In this document: positions 54,201 through 63,529 of the stretch, one piece after another
How the letters are laid out: the number at the start of each line of letters is the position of its first letter
How positions within the stretch are numbered: the stretch's first letter is position 1
Source of the DNA: Aromatoleum diolicum
Lineage (GTDB): Bacteria; Pseudomonadota; Gammaproteobacteria; Burkholderiales; Rhodocyclaceae
DNA: 64,000 nucleotides
NCBI RefSeq assembly: GCF_012910955.1
Contig: NZ_WTVQ01000016.1
Location: forward strand, 44,241 to 108,240
Direction of reading: 5' to 3'
Notes under the pieces: generated by a model
The model's database searches: none
What the model saw: only the letters and a program-made list of their open reading frames with translations
What the model was told of the DNA's origin: nothing
Made by a program: the position numbers and the translations under genes

Positions 54201-54425
54201 TTCGGGGAAGCGGATCGCATCGCTGGGCCCGGACTGCAGCGTGTACTCGAGCTTCGCGGCATAGCGCGGAATCTCGCGCGCCTGCAACCAGGAGCTTTGG
54301 CTCTCGAAAAACGCCGCAACCGCCACGACCACGATGACCAGGAGTACCAGCCAGAAGAGCGCACGCCGGAGCGCCCGGAACCACCCGCGCCGCGGTGGAT
54401 TCTTGTTGCTGTTGTTTCCTGACAC
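51237..54425 (-). CDS. Bifunctional penicillin-binding protein (GT51 + transpeptidase), atypical long form
   Basis: A 1062-residue inner-membrane protein. One N-terminal anchor (ALFWLVLLVIVVVAVAAFF, about 22-40) is followed by a GT51 glycosyltransferase domain. The first GT51 motif is divergent (FIENRDLLDTERPDLNPAVDW instead of EDxxFxxHxG), and the second is GGSTLATQIEKYRHSP. The transpeptidase domain has GSTAKLRV (S-x-x-K), ASINLPFVR (S-x-N) and GGKTGTGDN (K-T-G). A large insertion (about residues 610-800) separates SxN from KTG, and the tail is Pro/Ala/Glu-rich. It builds peptidoglycan; its special role is unknown. Confidence 0.85.
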   Translation of the reverse strand: MSGNNSNKNPPRRGWFRALRRALFWLVLLVIVVVAVAAFFESQSSWLQAREIPRYAAKLEYTLQSGPSDAIRFPEHGPFDERLGYTRLPHFVERLGTRDFAVESQVRFADALLDYTARGYFPSYREKTRAGLDVRDAHDESLYETRYPLHHYATFEQIPSRVVESLLFIENRDLLDTERPDLNPAVDWARFGRAVFAQLVKVVDEDLNTPGGSTLATQIEKYRHSPDGVTHSPSEKLRQMVSASVRAYRDGAETLPVRRTLVLDYLNTVPLSAAPVYGEVHGLGDGLWVWFGADFARANRLLAADEATGEMLAQQGLALRQVLALMIAHRRPSHYLGRGRDDLSRLADAHLRVLAEGGLIGPALRDAALKSELVFRDPATDPARVPADADKGATLMRTRIAGMLDVSLYDLDRLDLRASATLDRKLQNVVSDYLGRLSDPDFARASGVIGERLLTPAQLNKVHYSFTLFERTAGGNRVRVQTDTTDQPLDINEGSKLELGSTAKLRVLATYLELVAELHQRFAGQTVQALRETPVDRHDALSRWALDYLIRSPDRKLPEMLDAALERRFSAGPGEAFFTGGGLHTFNNFRKEDNDRIPTIREALQASINLPFVRLMREVVRHTMYQVPGSTAKLLEDDGDPRRDEYLAKFADREGQVFLRRFWRKYQGQSPDDIRAAFLDGLRPSADRLAAAFRYLNPHADQKAFAAFIDERLPGSDLSDERLAAMFRRYAPGSFDLPDQGYIARVHPLELWLAGYLAANPGASYTDAVEASKEERQAVYRWLFRTHAKGAQDQRIYTILEVEAFLEIHRRWARLGYPFNRLVPSLATALGSAGDRPAALAELMGIIVNDGVRLPTARVDRLHFAAGTPYETVLARRARAGERVMAPEVATALRNALSEVVEGGTARRLAGAFAAADGTPLAVGGKTGTGDNRIVISGARGQVRGAIALNRTATFVFYLGPRYFGTLTAYVIGSDAASFRFTSGLPVQILKSMAPTLIPYLRQPAPEPEPVLAPAEEPVGEPAVEPGVAASGGGSAETESPANPPTDPVAPPAAENDGATPR

Positions 54426-54641
54426 GTTTGCGCCCGAATGATGTGATACCCGGATTATCCAGCATCGGCAGCCCGCTTAGATAGCCCGGACGATGACGCT
54501 TCGATGCACAGTGTGCGTTCTTTCCTGCTGCATGTTGTCAGGGGACAACACTGCGGCGTCGGCGCGACGGATACCGCTGCCGGGACCACCCCCGCGCACG
54601 GACAAGGGCGTTCCCCTGGCGGACCCGCCGCGCGCCCGCGC

Positions 54642-56264
<1,623 letters not shown>

Positions 56265-56418
56265 CGTCGGATCGCAAAAAAACAAAGCCGCCGAGCCGAG
56301 CGGCCAGGCGGGTACAAGCTCAATTCTATCAAGGAATTACGCCCGATCGCAGGAGATTGGCCGCGGGCACGGGGAAATCTGCGATGATGCGGCCCTTCCG
56401 AAACCCGACCATGCCGTC

Positions 56419-56673
56419 ATGACCCGAGCCACTCCGACGCTGCGCCAGCGCAAGATCTTCGCCCTCACCCGCATCCTCGGCGGGCTCGTCGCGGCGTGCT
56501 ACCTCGGTTACGTCGTGGTCGCGAATCTTGCGGCCGGGGTGCCGTTCGATCGCACGCTGGGGTTTACCGCGCTGGTCGCAGTGGCCGGGTTTGCCTATGC
56601 GGCGTGGTATCTGCGCGACCTGTCGGCAATCGCGCGCGAAGAGCGCGAACAGGGTATCGACGACTCGCGCTGA
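56419..56673 (+). CDS. Small two-helix membrane protein
   Basis: An 84-residue hypothetical protein with two hydrophobic segments (ILGGLVAACYLGYVVVANLAAG and LGFTALVAVAGFAYAAWYL) and a charged C-terminus (REEREQGIDDSR). It is divergent from prfC and followed by a strong 12-bp hairpin. No family was recognised. Its predicted membrane topology and placement support it being real, but confidence is moderate. Confidence 0.6.
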   Translation: MTRATPTLRQRKIFALTRILGGLVAACYLGYVVVANLAAGVPFDRTLGFTALVAVAGFAYAAWYLRDLSAIAREEREQGIDDSR

Positions 56674-56692
56674 TCGCGCCAGCTCCGGAATG

Positions 56693-56721
56693 CCCGCGCC
56701 GGAGTCGGGCTCCGGCGCGGG
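56693..56721. terminator. Strong bidirectional hairpin terminator candidate
   Basis: A perfect 12-bp stem, CCCGCGCCGGAG (56693-56704) with CTCCGGCGCGGG (56710-56721), and 5-nt loop TCGGG. It lies between the convergent small membrane protein gene and the terC-like gene, 20 nt after the former's stop. There is no long T-run on either side. Confidence 0.65.
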
Positions 56722-56752
56722 GTTCGGCTTCAGGGTTTCGGCGCTAGCTCGC

Positions 56753-57514
56753 TTACTTCGTTGCGGCCTGCTCCGCGACGTAGGGCTCGTGCAGCACCAC
56801 CGGCTTGGCCGCACGCTTGCGCATGCGGATGTTGAGCATCTCGACCACCACCGAGAAGGCCATCGCCGAGTAGATGTAGCCCTTCGGCACATGGTGGCCG
56901 AAGCCTTCGGCGATCAGCACGACACCGACGACCATCAGGAAGGACAGCGCCAGCATCTTGACCGTCGGGTGCGCCGAGACGAAGTCGCCGATCGGTTTGG
57001 AGGCGACCATCATCAGCGCGACCGACGCGATCACTGCCGCCATCATCACGGTGAGGTTGCTCACCATGCCGATCGCCGTGATGATCGAGTCGAGCGAGAA
57101 CACCAGGTCGATCACCATGATCTGCAGGATCACCGCAGTGAACGTGGCCTTCACGGCGGACGATGCCTCGCCCTCCTCGCCTTCGAGCAGCTGGTGGACT
57201 TCGCCGGTGCTCTTCCACACCAGGAACAGACCACCGCCGATCAGGATCAGGTCGCGCGCCGAAATGCCGCGACCGAACAGTTCGAACAGCGCGGTATTCA
57301 GGCCGGCGAGCCAGGCGAGGATCGACAGCAGGGCCAGGCGCATGAACATCGCGAGAAACAGCCCCAGGCGCCGGGCGAACGTGCGCCGCTCGGGCGGCAG
57401 CTTGTCGACCAGGATCGAAATGAAGATGATGTTGTCGATACCCAGAACGAGTTCGAGCGCGGTGAGGGTCAGGAAGGCAACGATGAGTTGCGGGTCGGTC
57501 ATGAATTCGAGCAT
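56753..57514 (-). CDS. TerC-family integral membrane protein
   Basis: A 253-residue protein with about seven membrane helices. It has the two paired acidic TerC motifs ALELVLGIDNIIFISIL (helix 1) and IDLVFSLDSIITAIGM (helix 4). E. coli relatives (Alx, YgjT/YoaE) act in manganese efflux or pH response; tellurite resistance is the historical name. The start MLEFMTDPQL (57514) is preferred, although the frame is open further upstream. No convincing yybP-ykoY element was found upstream. Confidence 0.88.
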   Translation of the reverse strand: MLEFMTDPQLIVAFLTLTALELVLGIDNIIFISILVDKLPPERRTFARRLGLFLAMFMRLALLSILAWLAGLNTALFELFGRGISARDLILIGGGLFLVWKSTGEVHQLLEGEEGEASSAVKATFTAVILQIMVIDLVFSLDSIITAIGMVSNLTVMMAAVIASVALMMVASKPIGDFVSAHPTVKMLALSFLMVVGVVLIAEGFGHHVPKGYIYSAMAFSVVVEMLNIRMRKRAAKPVVLHEPYVAEQAATK

Positions 57515-57854
57515 GTTGTTTTCAAGTGGAAAAGGGTGCCGCTTGTATAGCATGCTGCCCGCGAGAATGCCGAATTGTGGCGCCTCACCCAAACTTCGGA
57601 ATTTCGTGATTGACGGCGCAGAACGCGCTGCGGACCCTCGGTGACGCCGGTGCTTGCCGGTCCGATCGCCGGTCACGCCGCCGACGTCCGCACCGAGCAC
57701 GGCACGCATCTGGCGCGATGAGCTGCGATCCGGAGTTGTGCCTCCGCTCATCGCAGGCTGCAGTGCGATCGCATGCGCGGCTATTACCATTGGGTTAGCA
57801 GACAGGGTATGCTTCGCAGCATTTCGCCTCGATTTCGTTCCGTCACAAGGTCAC
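57515..57854. other. Divergent intergenic region, terC-like / TonB receptor
   Basis: 340 bp between divergent starts, with no gene I can support. It should hold both promoters, but no good -35/-10 pair, riboswitch core (yybP-ykoY, cobalamin) or Fur-like palindrome was recognised by eye. AAGG 4-5 nt before 57855 is a weak ribosome-binding site for the receptor gene. Confidence 0.4.
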
Positions 57855-59861
57855 ATGTCGCGACGCCTTCTTCCGATGAAAATGACGCTCGCCTGGCTGA
57901 TGACCGGGATGAGTGCCGCTCACGCCACGGAATCGCCGTATTTCGAAGAAATGCCGCTGGTGCTGAGCGCGACGCGCCTGCCGCAGCCGCTGCACGAAGT
58001 GCCCGGCGCGGTGACCGTGATCGACCGCGAGTTGATCGCCGCGACCGGTTACCGCGATCTGGCGCGCGTGCTGCGCCTGGTGGCCGGCATGCAGGTCGGG
58101 CAGGAGCGCGGCCACGCGCAATGGGTGACCTACCACGGCCTGTCGAACGACTTTCCGACCGAGATGCAGGTCCTGATCGACGGACGCTCGGTCATCACGC
58201 CGAGTGCGTTTGGCGGGGTCGATTGGAGCGGGCTGCCTCTTACGCTGGACGAAATCGACCGCATCGAGATCGTGCGCGGCACCAATCCCACCAGCTTCGG
58301 TGCCAACGCCTTTCTCGGCGTCATCAACATCATCACGCGCCACAGCGCCGAAGCTCGCGGCCTGCGCGTCGGCGTGCGCGGCGGCCATGACCGGGTGCGC
58401 GACGCCGAACTGACCTGGAGTGGCGGCGACGCACCACTGACGCTGCGCGCGAGTGCCGCAACGCAGCGCGATGGGGGTTTTGACGGACTGCACGACTCGC
58501 GCCGTACGGATACCTTTTCGCTGCGGGGCGACCTGCAGCTGTCGCCACAGGATTCCCTGCTGCTGCGTGCGGCCACCAATCACGGGCGTCGCAGCGAAGG
58601 CTATGCGGATTCGGTGTTCGGCAACAACGGGCTGCGCGACAGCGATAACCACAGCCACACCCTGCACCTGCAGTGGCAGCACAACCCGTCGGCGGACGAG
58701 GAATGGCTGCTCAACTACTACCGCAACCACGAACGCATCCGCGACGAATGGCTGGCCAGCGCACCGCCGTTTTTCCCGGCGGTGCCGCTGAACCGCAACC
58801 GTGACAGCGTGCGCGACAATTTCGAACTGCAGCACCGCAGCGCGCCGCTTGCGAACCTGCAACTCGTGTGGGGTGCGGAGGCGCGACGCGACGATGTCGA
58901 CGCGCCCTTCCTGTTCTACGGCGACAACCCCGATCCGCAGTATCTCTACCGATTGTTCGGCAACGTCGAATGGCGCGCGCTCGATACGCTGACCTTCAAC
59001 CTGGGCGCGGCACACGAAAAGTATTCCGGTGCCAGCGCCCATTTCAGCCCGCGGCTCTTTGCCAACTGGCAAGCCTCGCCCGCCGACACCCTGCGCATGG
59101 GCTTTGCGCGCGCCTACCGACAGCACAACCCGTTCGAGCGCTACGGCGACATCCGTGCGATCGACCCGGCGAGCGGCGCTGTGCTGGTGCGCCCCTTCCT
59201 GCCGAACCCGAACCTCAAGCAGCCGCGCATCGACACCATCGAGGCGGGCTATTTCGGCCGCTTCGACACGTGGAACACGACGCTCGACGTGCGCGTCTTC
59301 AACGAACACATCCACGATTTCGTGGTCCGCGTGCCGCAGGCGGATCCTAGCCCGGCACCGTTGCTGTCGGCGTTTCTCGGCTCGACGCGCTACGAGAACC
59401 TCGGGCCCGCGGTGCGCCTGCGCGGCATCGAATACGAGCTCGTCACGCGCCCGGCCGGGGGCACCGAATTGCGCCTCGCCCACAGTCTGATCGATCGTCG
59501 CAGCAACCCGGACATCGAGGACCGCAGCGCCCCCTATACCACCAGCCTGAGCTGGCTGCAGGATTACGGACGCGGCTGGAAGAGCATGCTCAGCGTGCTG
59601 CGCATGGGGCCGCTCGCCGGTGGTGACGGCTACGTGCCGCGCTACCGCTATCTTGCGCGCCCGTATACGACGCTGGACGCCAACCTGAGCTACGCCACCC
59701 GCATCGGCCGTCAGGCGGTCCAGTTCGCGCTGACCGCACTGAATCTCGGCGCCAAGCACCAGGAAATCGCCGACCGCAGCCAGCAGGCCGTCAGCGGCGA
59801 CGATCCGGTCAATCCGGTCAGCCGCACGGTGTATCTGTCGGTCTCGATGGCGCTGGAGTGA
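57855..59861 (+). CDS. TonB-dependent outer-membrane receptor
   Basis: A 668-residue outer-membrane gated channel with a signal peptide (MKMTLAWLMTGMSAAHA). The plug domain covers about 45-165: LVLSATRLPQPLHEVPGAVTVIDRELIAATGYRDLARVLRLVAGMQV, then IEIVRGTNPTSFGANAFLGVINIITR. A beta-barrel with C-terminal strand SRTVYLSVSMALE (ending in a hydrophobic residue before Glu) follows. The ligand is unknown; CirA/FepA-like plugs usually take siderophores or cobalamin. It heads an operon with a DOMON-like protein (10 bp) and a NamZ-like enzyme (29 bp), so ligands related to cell-wall sugars are an open possibility. Confidence 0.9.
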   Translation: MSRRLLPMKMTLAWLMTGMSAAHATESPYFEEMPLVLSATRLPQPLHEVPGAVTVIDRELIAATGYRDLARVLRLVAGMQVGQERGHAQWVTYHGLSNDFPTEMQVLIDGRSVITPSAFGGVDWSGLPLTLDEIDRIEIVRGTNPTSFGANAFLGVINIITRHSAEARGLRVGVRGGHDRVRDAELTWSGGDAPLTLRASAATQRDGGFDGLHDSRRTDTFSLRGDLQLSPQDSLLLRAATNHGRRSEGYADSVFGNNGLRDSDNHSHTLHLQWQHNPSADEEWLLNYYRNHERIRDEWLASAPPFFPAVPLNRNRDSVRDNFELQHRSAPLANLQLVWGAEARRDDVDAPFLFYGDNPDPQYLYRLFGNVEWRALDTLTFNLGAAHEKYSGASAHFSPRLFANWQASPADTLRMGFARAYRQHNPFERYGDIRAIDPASGAVLVRPFLPNPNLKQPRIDTIEAGYFGRFDTWNTTLDVRVFNEHIHDFVVRVPQADPSPAPLLSAFLGSTRYENLGPAVRLRGIEYELVTRPAGGTELRLAHSLIDRRSNPDIEDRSAPYTTSLSWLQDYGRGWKSMLSVLRMGPLAGGDGYVPRYRYLARPYTTLDANLSYATRIGRQAVQFALTALNLGAKHQEIADRSQQAVSGDDPVNPVSRTVYLSVSMALE

Positions 59862-59871
59862 GCCGCAACCC

Positions 59872-60426
59872 ATGAACGCGGCAACGCCGATCACCCTGCA
59901 GGCGCATCCGCAAACGACGACATCCCCTACCCGTACCATCGCCGTAGACCTGCAGTGGGGAGCCGACGGCACGCTGAGACTGCGCTTCGAACTGCGAGGC
60001 AGGCTCGAGCGCATTGTCGTGCCGCCGCAACAGGCGCCACTCGCCACCGACGGATTGTGGGCGCATACCTGCTGCGAAGCCTTCGTCGCGGTACAGGGCA
60101 GCGCGACCTATCGCGAGTTCAATTTCTCGCCCTCGCGCCAGTGGGCGATCTACGATTTCAGCGCTTACCGTACGCCTGCGGCGGCGCCCGCACCGCTACC
60201 CGCGCCGACCATCACGCTGCGACGCGACGGCGAACTGCTGACGCTCGAAGCCGCGATCGAGGCCGCGGCGCTGCCGCCCGGCGAGGCGTTGCAGCTGGGC
60301 CTGTCGGCAGTCGTCGAAGCGGACGACGGCACGCTATCCTATTGGGCCTTGCACCACCCGGGTGCCCGCCCCGACTTTCACCACCGCGACGCCTTCACGC
60401 TGACGCTTTCGCCGCCTCGGCCCTGA
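59872..60426 (+). CDS. DOMON-like domain protein
   Basis: A 184-residue soluble beta-rich protein without a signal peptide. It resembles the CBM9/DOMON-like family: LRLRFELRGRLERIVVPP, DGLWAHTCCEAFV, YREFNFSPSRQWAIYDFSAYR and a C-terminal ALHHPGARPDFHHRDAFTLTL block. Members are predicted to bind sugars or heme-like ligands; no activity is established for this subgroup. It is the second gene of the TonB receptor operon, and its ATG lies 10 bp after the receptor stop. Confidence 0.8.
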   Translation: MNAATPITLQAHPQTTTSPTRTIAVDLQWGADGTLRLRFELRGRLERIVVPPQQAPLATDGLWAHTCCEAFVAVQGSATYREFNFSPSRQWAIYDFSAYRTPAAAPAPLPAPTITLRRDGELLTLEAAIEAAALPPGEALQLGLSAVVEADDGTLSYWALHHPGARPDFHHRDAFTLTLSPPRP

Positions 60427-60455
60427 GCGCGCCGCCCGCCCACCGCCAGGACACC

Positions 60456-61676
60456 ATGACCGCTGCCGTCAAGTTCGGACTCGACCGCCTGCTCGCCGAC
60501 CCCGCCCTGCGCCGCCCGCTCGCCGGGCGCCGCGTTGCGCTGCTCGCCCACCCTGCATCGGTGACGCGCGAGCTGACGCATTCGCTCGACGCCCTCGCCG
60601 CGCTGCCCGACCTGCAGCTCACCGCCGCCTTCGGCCCGCAGCACGGGCTGCGTGGCGACAAGCAGGACAACATGGTCGAATCGCCCGACTTCATCGATCC
60701 CCTGCACGGCATCCCGGTGTTCAGCCTGTATGGCGCGGTGCGCCGCCCGACCGACGCCATGATGGAGAGCTTCGACGTACTGCTGGTCGATCTGCAGGAT
60801 CTGGGCTGCCGCATCTACACCTTCATCACCACGCTGCGCTACGTGCTCGAAGCCGCCGCCCGTCACGGCAAGTCGGTGTGGGTGCTGGACCGTCCGAATC
60901 CCGCCGGGCGGCCGGTCGAAGGCCTGCTGCTGCGCGCCGGCTGGGAGAGCTTCGTCGGCGCCGGTCCGATGCCGATGCGCCACGGCCTGACGATGGGCGA
61001 ACTGGCACGCTGGTTCATCGCGACGCTGCAGCTCGATGTCGACTGCGAAGTCGTCACGATGGAAGGCTGGGCGCCCGACGCCGCGCCGGGCTATGGCTGG
61101 CCGCTGGGCGAACGCAGCTGGGTGAATCCCAGTCCCAACGCGCCCAACCTGTCGATGGCGCGCGCCTATGCCGGCACCGTGATGCTCGAAGGCACGACGC
61201 TGTCCGAAGGCCGCGGCACCACGCGTCCGCTGGAGCTCTTTGGTGCCCCGGACATCGATGCGCGCGCGCTGCGTGCCGAAATGCAGCGCCTCGCCCCGCA
61301 CTGGCTCGAAGGCTGCGTGCTGCGCGAATGCTGGTTCGAGCCGACCTTCCACAAGCACGCCGGCAAGCTGTGCAGCGGCCTGCAGATCCACGTCGAGGAT
61401 GCCGCGCACTACGACCATGCCGCCTTCCGTCCGTGGCGCCTGCAGGCGCTGGCCTTCAAGGCCTTGCGCGGGCTGCAGCCGGGCTACCCGATCTGGCGCG
61501 ACTTCCCCTATGAATACGAGCATGACCGCCTCGCGATCGATCTGATCAACGGCAGCGAACTGCTGCGCGAATGGGTCGATGATCCGGCGGCGACGCCGAC
61601 CGACCTCGAGACGCTGACGCGGACGGACGAAACACGCTGGCGCGACGAACGCGAGGCCTTCCTGCTGTATCGCTGA
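60456..61676 (+). CDS. DUF1343 family exo-beta-N-acetylmuramidase (NamZ-like)
   Basis: A 406-residue DUF1343 protein. The pattern GRRVALLAHPASVTRELTHSLDAL, FGPQHGLRGDKQDNMVESPDFIDPLHGIPVFSLYG, FDVLLVDLQDLGCRIYTFITTL and EGTTLSEGRGTTRPLELFGAP matches the family shown in other bacteria to remove terminal MurNAc from peptidoglycan fragments. No signal peptide is seen, so a cytoplasmic cell-wall recycling role is likely. It is the third gene of the receptor/DOMON operon. Confidence 0.87.
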   Translation: MTAAVKFGLDRLLADPALRRPLAGRRVALLAHPASVTRELTHSLDALAALPDLQLTAAFGPQHGLRGDKQDNMVESPDFIDPLHGIPVFSLYGAVRRPTDAMMESFDVLLVDLQDLGCRIYTFITTLRYVLEAAARHGKSVWVLDRPNPAGRPVEGLLLRAGWESFVGAGPMPMRHGLTMGELARWFIATLQLDVDCEVVTMEGWAPDAAPGYGWPLGERSWVNPSPNAPNLSMARAYAGTVMLEGTTLSEGRGTTRPLELFGAPDIDARALRAEMQRLAPHWLEGCVLRECWFEPTFHKHAGKLCSGLQIHVEDAAHYDHAAFRPWRLQALAFKALRGLQPGYPIWRDFPYEYEHDRLAIDLINGSELLREWVDDPAATPTDLETLTRTDETRWRDEREAFLLYR

Positions 61677-62043
61677 GTGCCCTGCCAAGAAATGGCGACA
61701 CCGTCGTAATTGCGGCAGTGCAGCACAAAATGTGCGTCCGATCGTAACCGGCGTCGGTAACCCCATCCGCAAGACGATCGCATGACGCCCCGCCCCGCCG
61801 TCACACCCGTCGCCCACCGGCGACGGCGCGAAACCCGCGCACAGCGGTGATCCTGGCGACTTCGGCATTCATCCCGTCGCCATGCGGCGACGGTTTTCGC
61901 CCGTCCTGCACCGCGTGCAACCCCGCAACAGACTCCAACAGATTGAAACAATAGAATTTTCCAGTCCTGGCGCAGCGCTTGCATAGTCCTGATCGTCCAC
62001 CTGCGTTGCCCTGCAGGTCCGATCGCCCGACTGGAGTACTGAT
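61677..62043. other. Intergenic region with two matching hairpins
   Basis: 367 bp without a supportable gene. Two hairpins share the same 8-bp arms CCGTCGCC...GGCGACGG: 61807-61826 (loop CACC) and 61874-61893 (loop ATGC). The second is followed by TTTT and could be an intrinsic terminator for the upstream operon. The rest (61900-62043) is the upstream region of the EF-hand gene, without a clear promoter. Confidence 0.55.
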
Positions 62044-62394
62044 GTGAAAACCAAGCAGTTGATCTGCGCCGTGATCGCGGTCAGCGTCCTCGCGCCGGTC
62101 ATCGCCGGCGCCGCCGGCGCCCTGGCCCCCGCAACACCTGCCGCTGCAGCCCCCTCCGTCGCGGTACAGACGCAACCGGAGAAGACCGAGGCGCTGCCGT
62201 CGGTGGCAGACGTCGAGTACGTTTTCGGCCTGCTGGACCTCGATACCGACGGCCGCATCGCCAAGGAAGAGGCAAAGGCTTCCGCACCGCTCGTGAAATA
62301 CTTCGGCGACATCGATACCGACTCGGACGGCACGATCTCGCTGAGCGAATGGAGCGCGTACTTTCGCTATAGCGAACCCCGCGCCGGCGCTTGA
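62044..62394 (+). CDS. Exported EF-hand calcium-binding protein
   Basis: A 116-residue protein with a signal peptide (MKTKQLICAVIAVSVLAPVIAGAAGA) and two EF-hand loops, DLDTDGRIAKEE and DTDSDGTISLSEW, whose D-x-D-x-DG-x-I-x-x-x-E pattern is intact. It probably binds Ca2+ in the periplasm. Translation should start at GTG 62044; the overlapping ATG at 62042 runs straight into TGA. It stands alone between the NamZ-like and Prs-like genes. Confidence 0.8.
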   Translation: MKTKQLICAVIAVSVLAPVIAGAAGALAPATPAAAAPSVAVQTQPEKTEALPSVADVEYVFGLLDLDTDGRIAKEEAKASAPLVKYFGDIDTDSDGTISLSEWSAYFRYSEPRAGA

Positions 62395-62560
62395 ACGGGT
62401 AGCCGCCAGCACCAACGGATCCGGAAAACCGGTCCGAACGACATCGCACTGATCCCCCGGCGCCGAGTCGGCTTACAATCCGCAGCGAGGCTTGCGACCA
62501 CAAAGCGTGGTGCAGGCACCCTGCGGCAACGGCCGCCTGTCCGCCACCGGATCAATCGCG

Positions 62561-63502
62561 ATGAACGACGCCCTGCGCATCTTTGCCTGCAACTCGAACC
62601 GCGCACTGGCCGCGGAAATTTGCAACGAACTGGGGCTGCAGCTGAGTCAGCTGGAGATTTCGCGCTTCTCCAACGACAACCTGCACGTGCAGATCCGCGA
62701 GAACGTGCGCGAGCGCGACGTGTTCGTCGTGCAGTCCTTCACCGAACCCGTCAGCGACCACATCATGGAGCTGATGATCACGCTCGATGCGCTGCGCAGC
62801 GCGTCGGCCCGGCGCGTGACGGCGGTGATTCCGTACTACTCCTACGCGCGCTCCGACAAGAAGGACGCACCGCGCATCTCGATCACCGGTCGCCTCATCG
62901 CCGACATGCTGCAGACCGCCGGCGCCAACCGCGTGCTGACGATGGACCTGCACGCCGACCAGGTGCACGGCTTCTTCAGCGTCCCGGTCGATCACCTCAC
63001 CGCGATCCCGACGATCGCCGAGCATTTCCGCCAGCACCACGACCTGTCGCGCATGGTCGCGGTGGCGACCGATGCCGGCGGCGCGAAACGCGTCGGACGC
63101 TTCTCGGAGCGCCTCGGCATTCCGATGGCGATCATCGACAAGCGCCGCGTCAGCGACACCGACGTCAAGCACGGCGAAGTGGTCGGCGACGTGCAGGGGC
63201 GCGACGTCGTGATTTTCGAGGACGAGATTTCCACCGCCGGCACCCTGCTGTCGACGATCGCCACGCTGAAGGCCGCCGGCGCGCACTCGATCCACGCCGG
63301 CGCCGTGCATGGGGTGCTGTGCGGCCCGGCCATCGAGCGCCTGCGCGAGGCGGCGATCGAATCCATCGTCGTCACCAACACCGTGCATATGCCGCCGGGC
63401 AAGCGCCTCGACAAGATCACCCAGCTCACCGTCGCGCCGCTGTTCGCCGCGGCGATCGAGCGCATCCATAGTGGCGAGAGCGTCGGCGCGCTGTTCGAAT
63501 AG
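62561..63502 (+). CDS. Ribose-phosphate pyrophosphokinase paralogue
   Basis: A 313-residue PRPP synthetase-fold protein. It retains DLHADQVHGFF and the tandem PRTase domains. It differs from the usual bacterial enzyme: YARSDKKDAPRISITGRLIADML replaces the canonical YARQDRRxxxRxPI region, and the PRPP loop reads VVIFEDEISTAGTLL instead of the usual DDMIDTGGT. It probably makes PRPP from ribose 5-phosphate or a related sugar. The housekeeping prs is expected elsewhere. ATG at 62561 gives MNDALRIFACNSN. Confidence 0.85.
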   Translation: MNDALRIFACNSNRALAAEICNELGLQLSQLEISRFSNDNLHVQIRENVRERDVFVVQSFTEPVSDHIMELMITLDALRSASARRVTAVIPYYSYARSDKKDAPRISITGRLIADMLQTAGANRVLTMDLHADQVHGFFSVPVDHLTAIPTIAEHFRQHHDLSRMVAVATDAGGAKRVGRFSERLGIPMAIIDKRRVSDTDVKHGEVVGDVQGRDVVIFEDEISTAGTLLSTIATLKAAGAHSIHAGAVHGVLCGPAIERLREAAIESIVVTNTVHMPPGKRLDKITQLTVAPLFAAAIERIHSGESVGALFE

Positions 63503-63529
63503 CACCGCGCGGGCCATGCCGCGGCTCGC

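Noticed and set aside
57515..57700. yybP-ykoY manganese riboswitch upstream of the TerC-like gene
   Set aside because: TerC genes often carry one, so I looked, but the conserved core sequences are not present in the reverse complement of this stretch.
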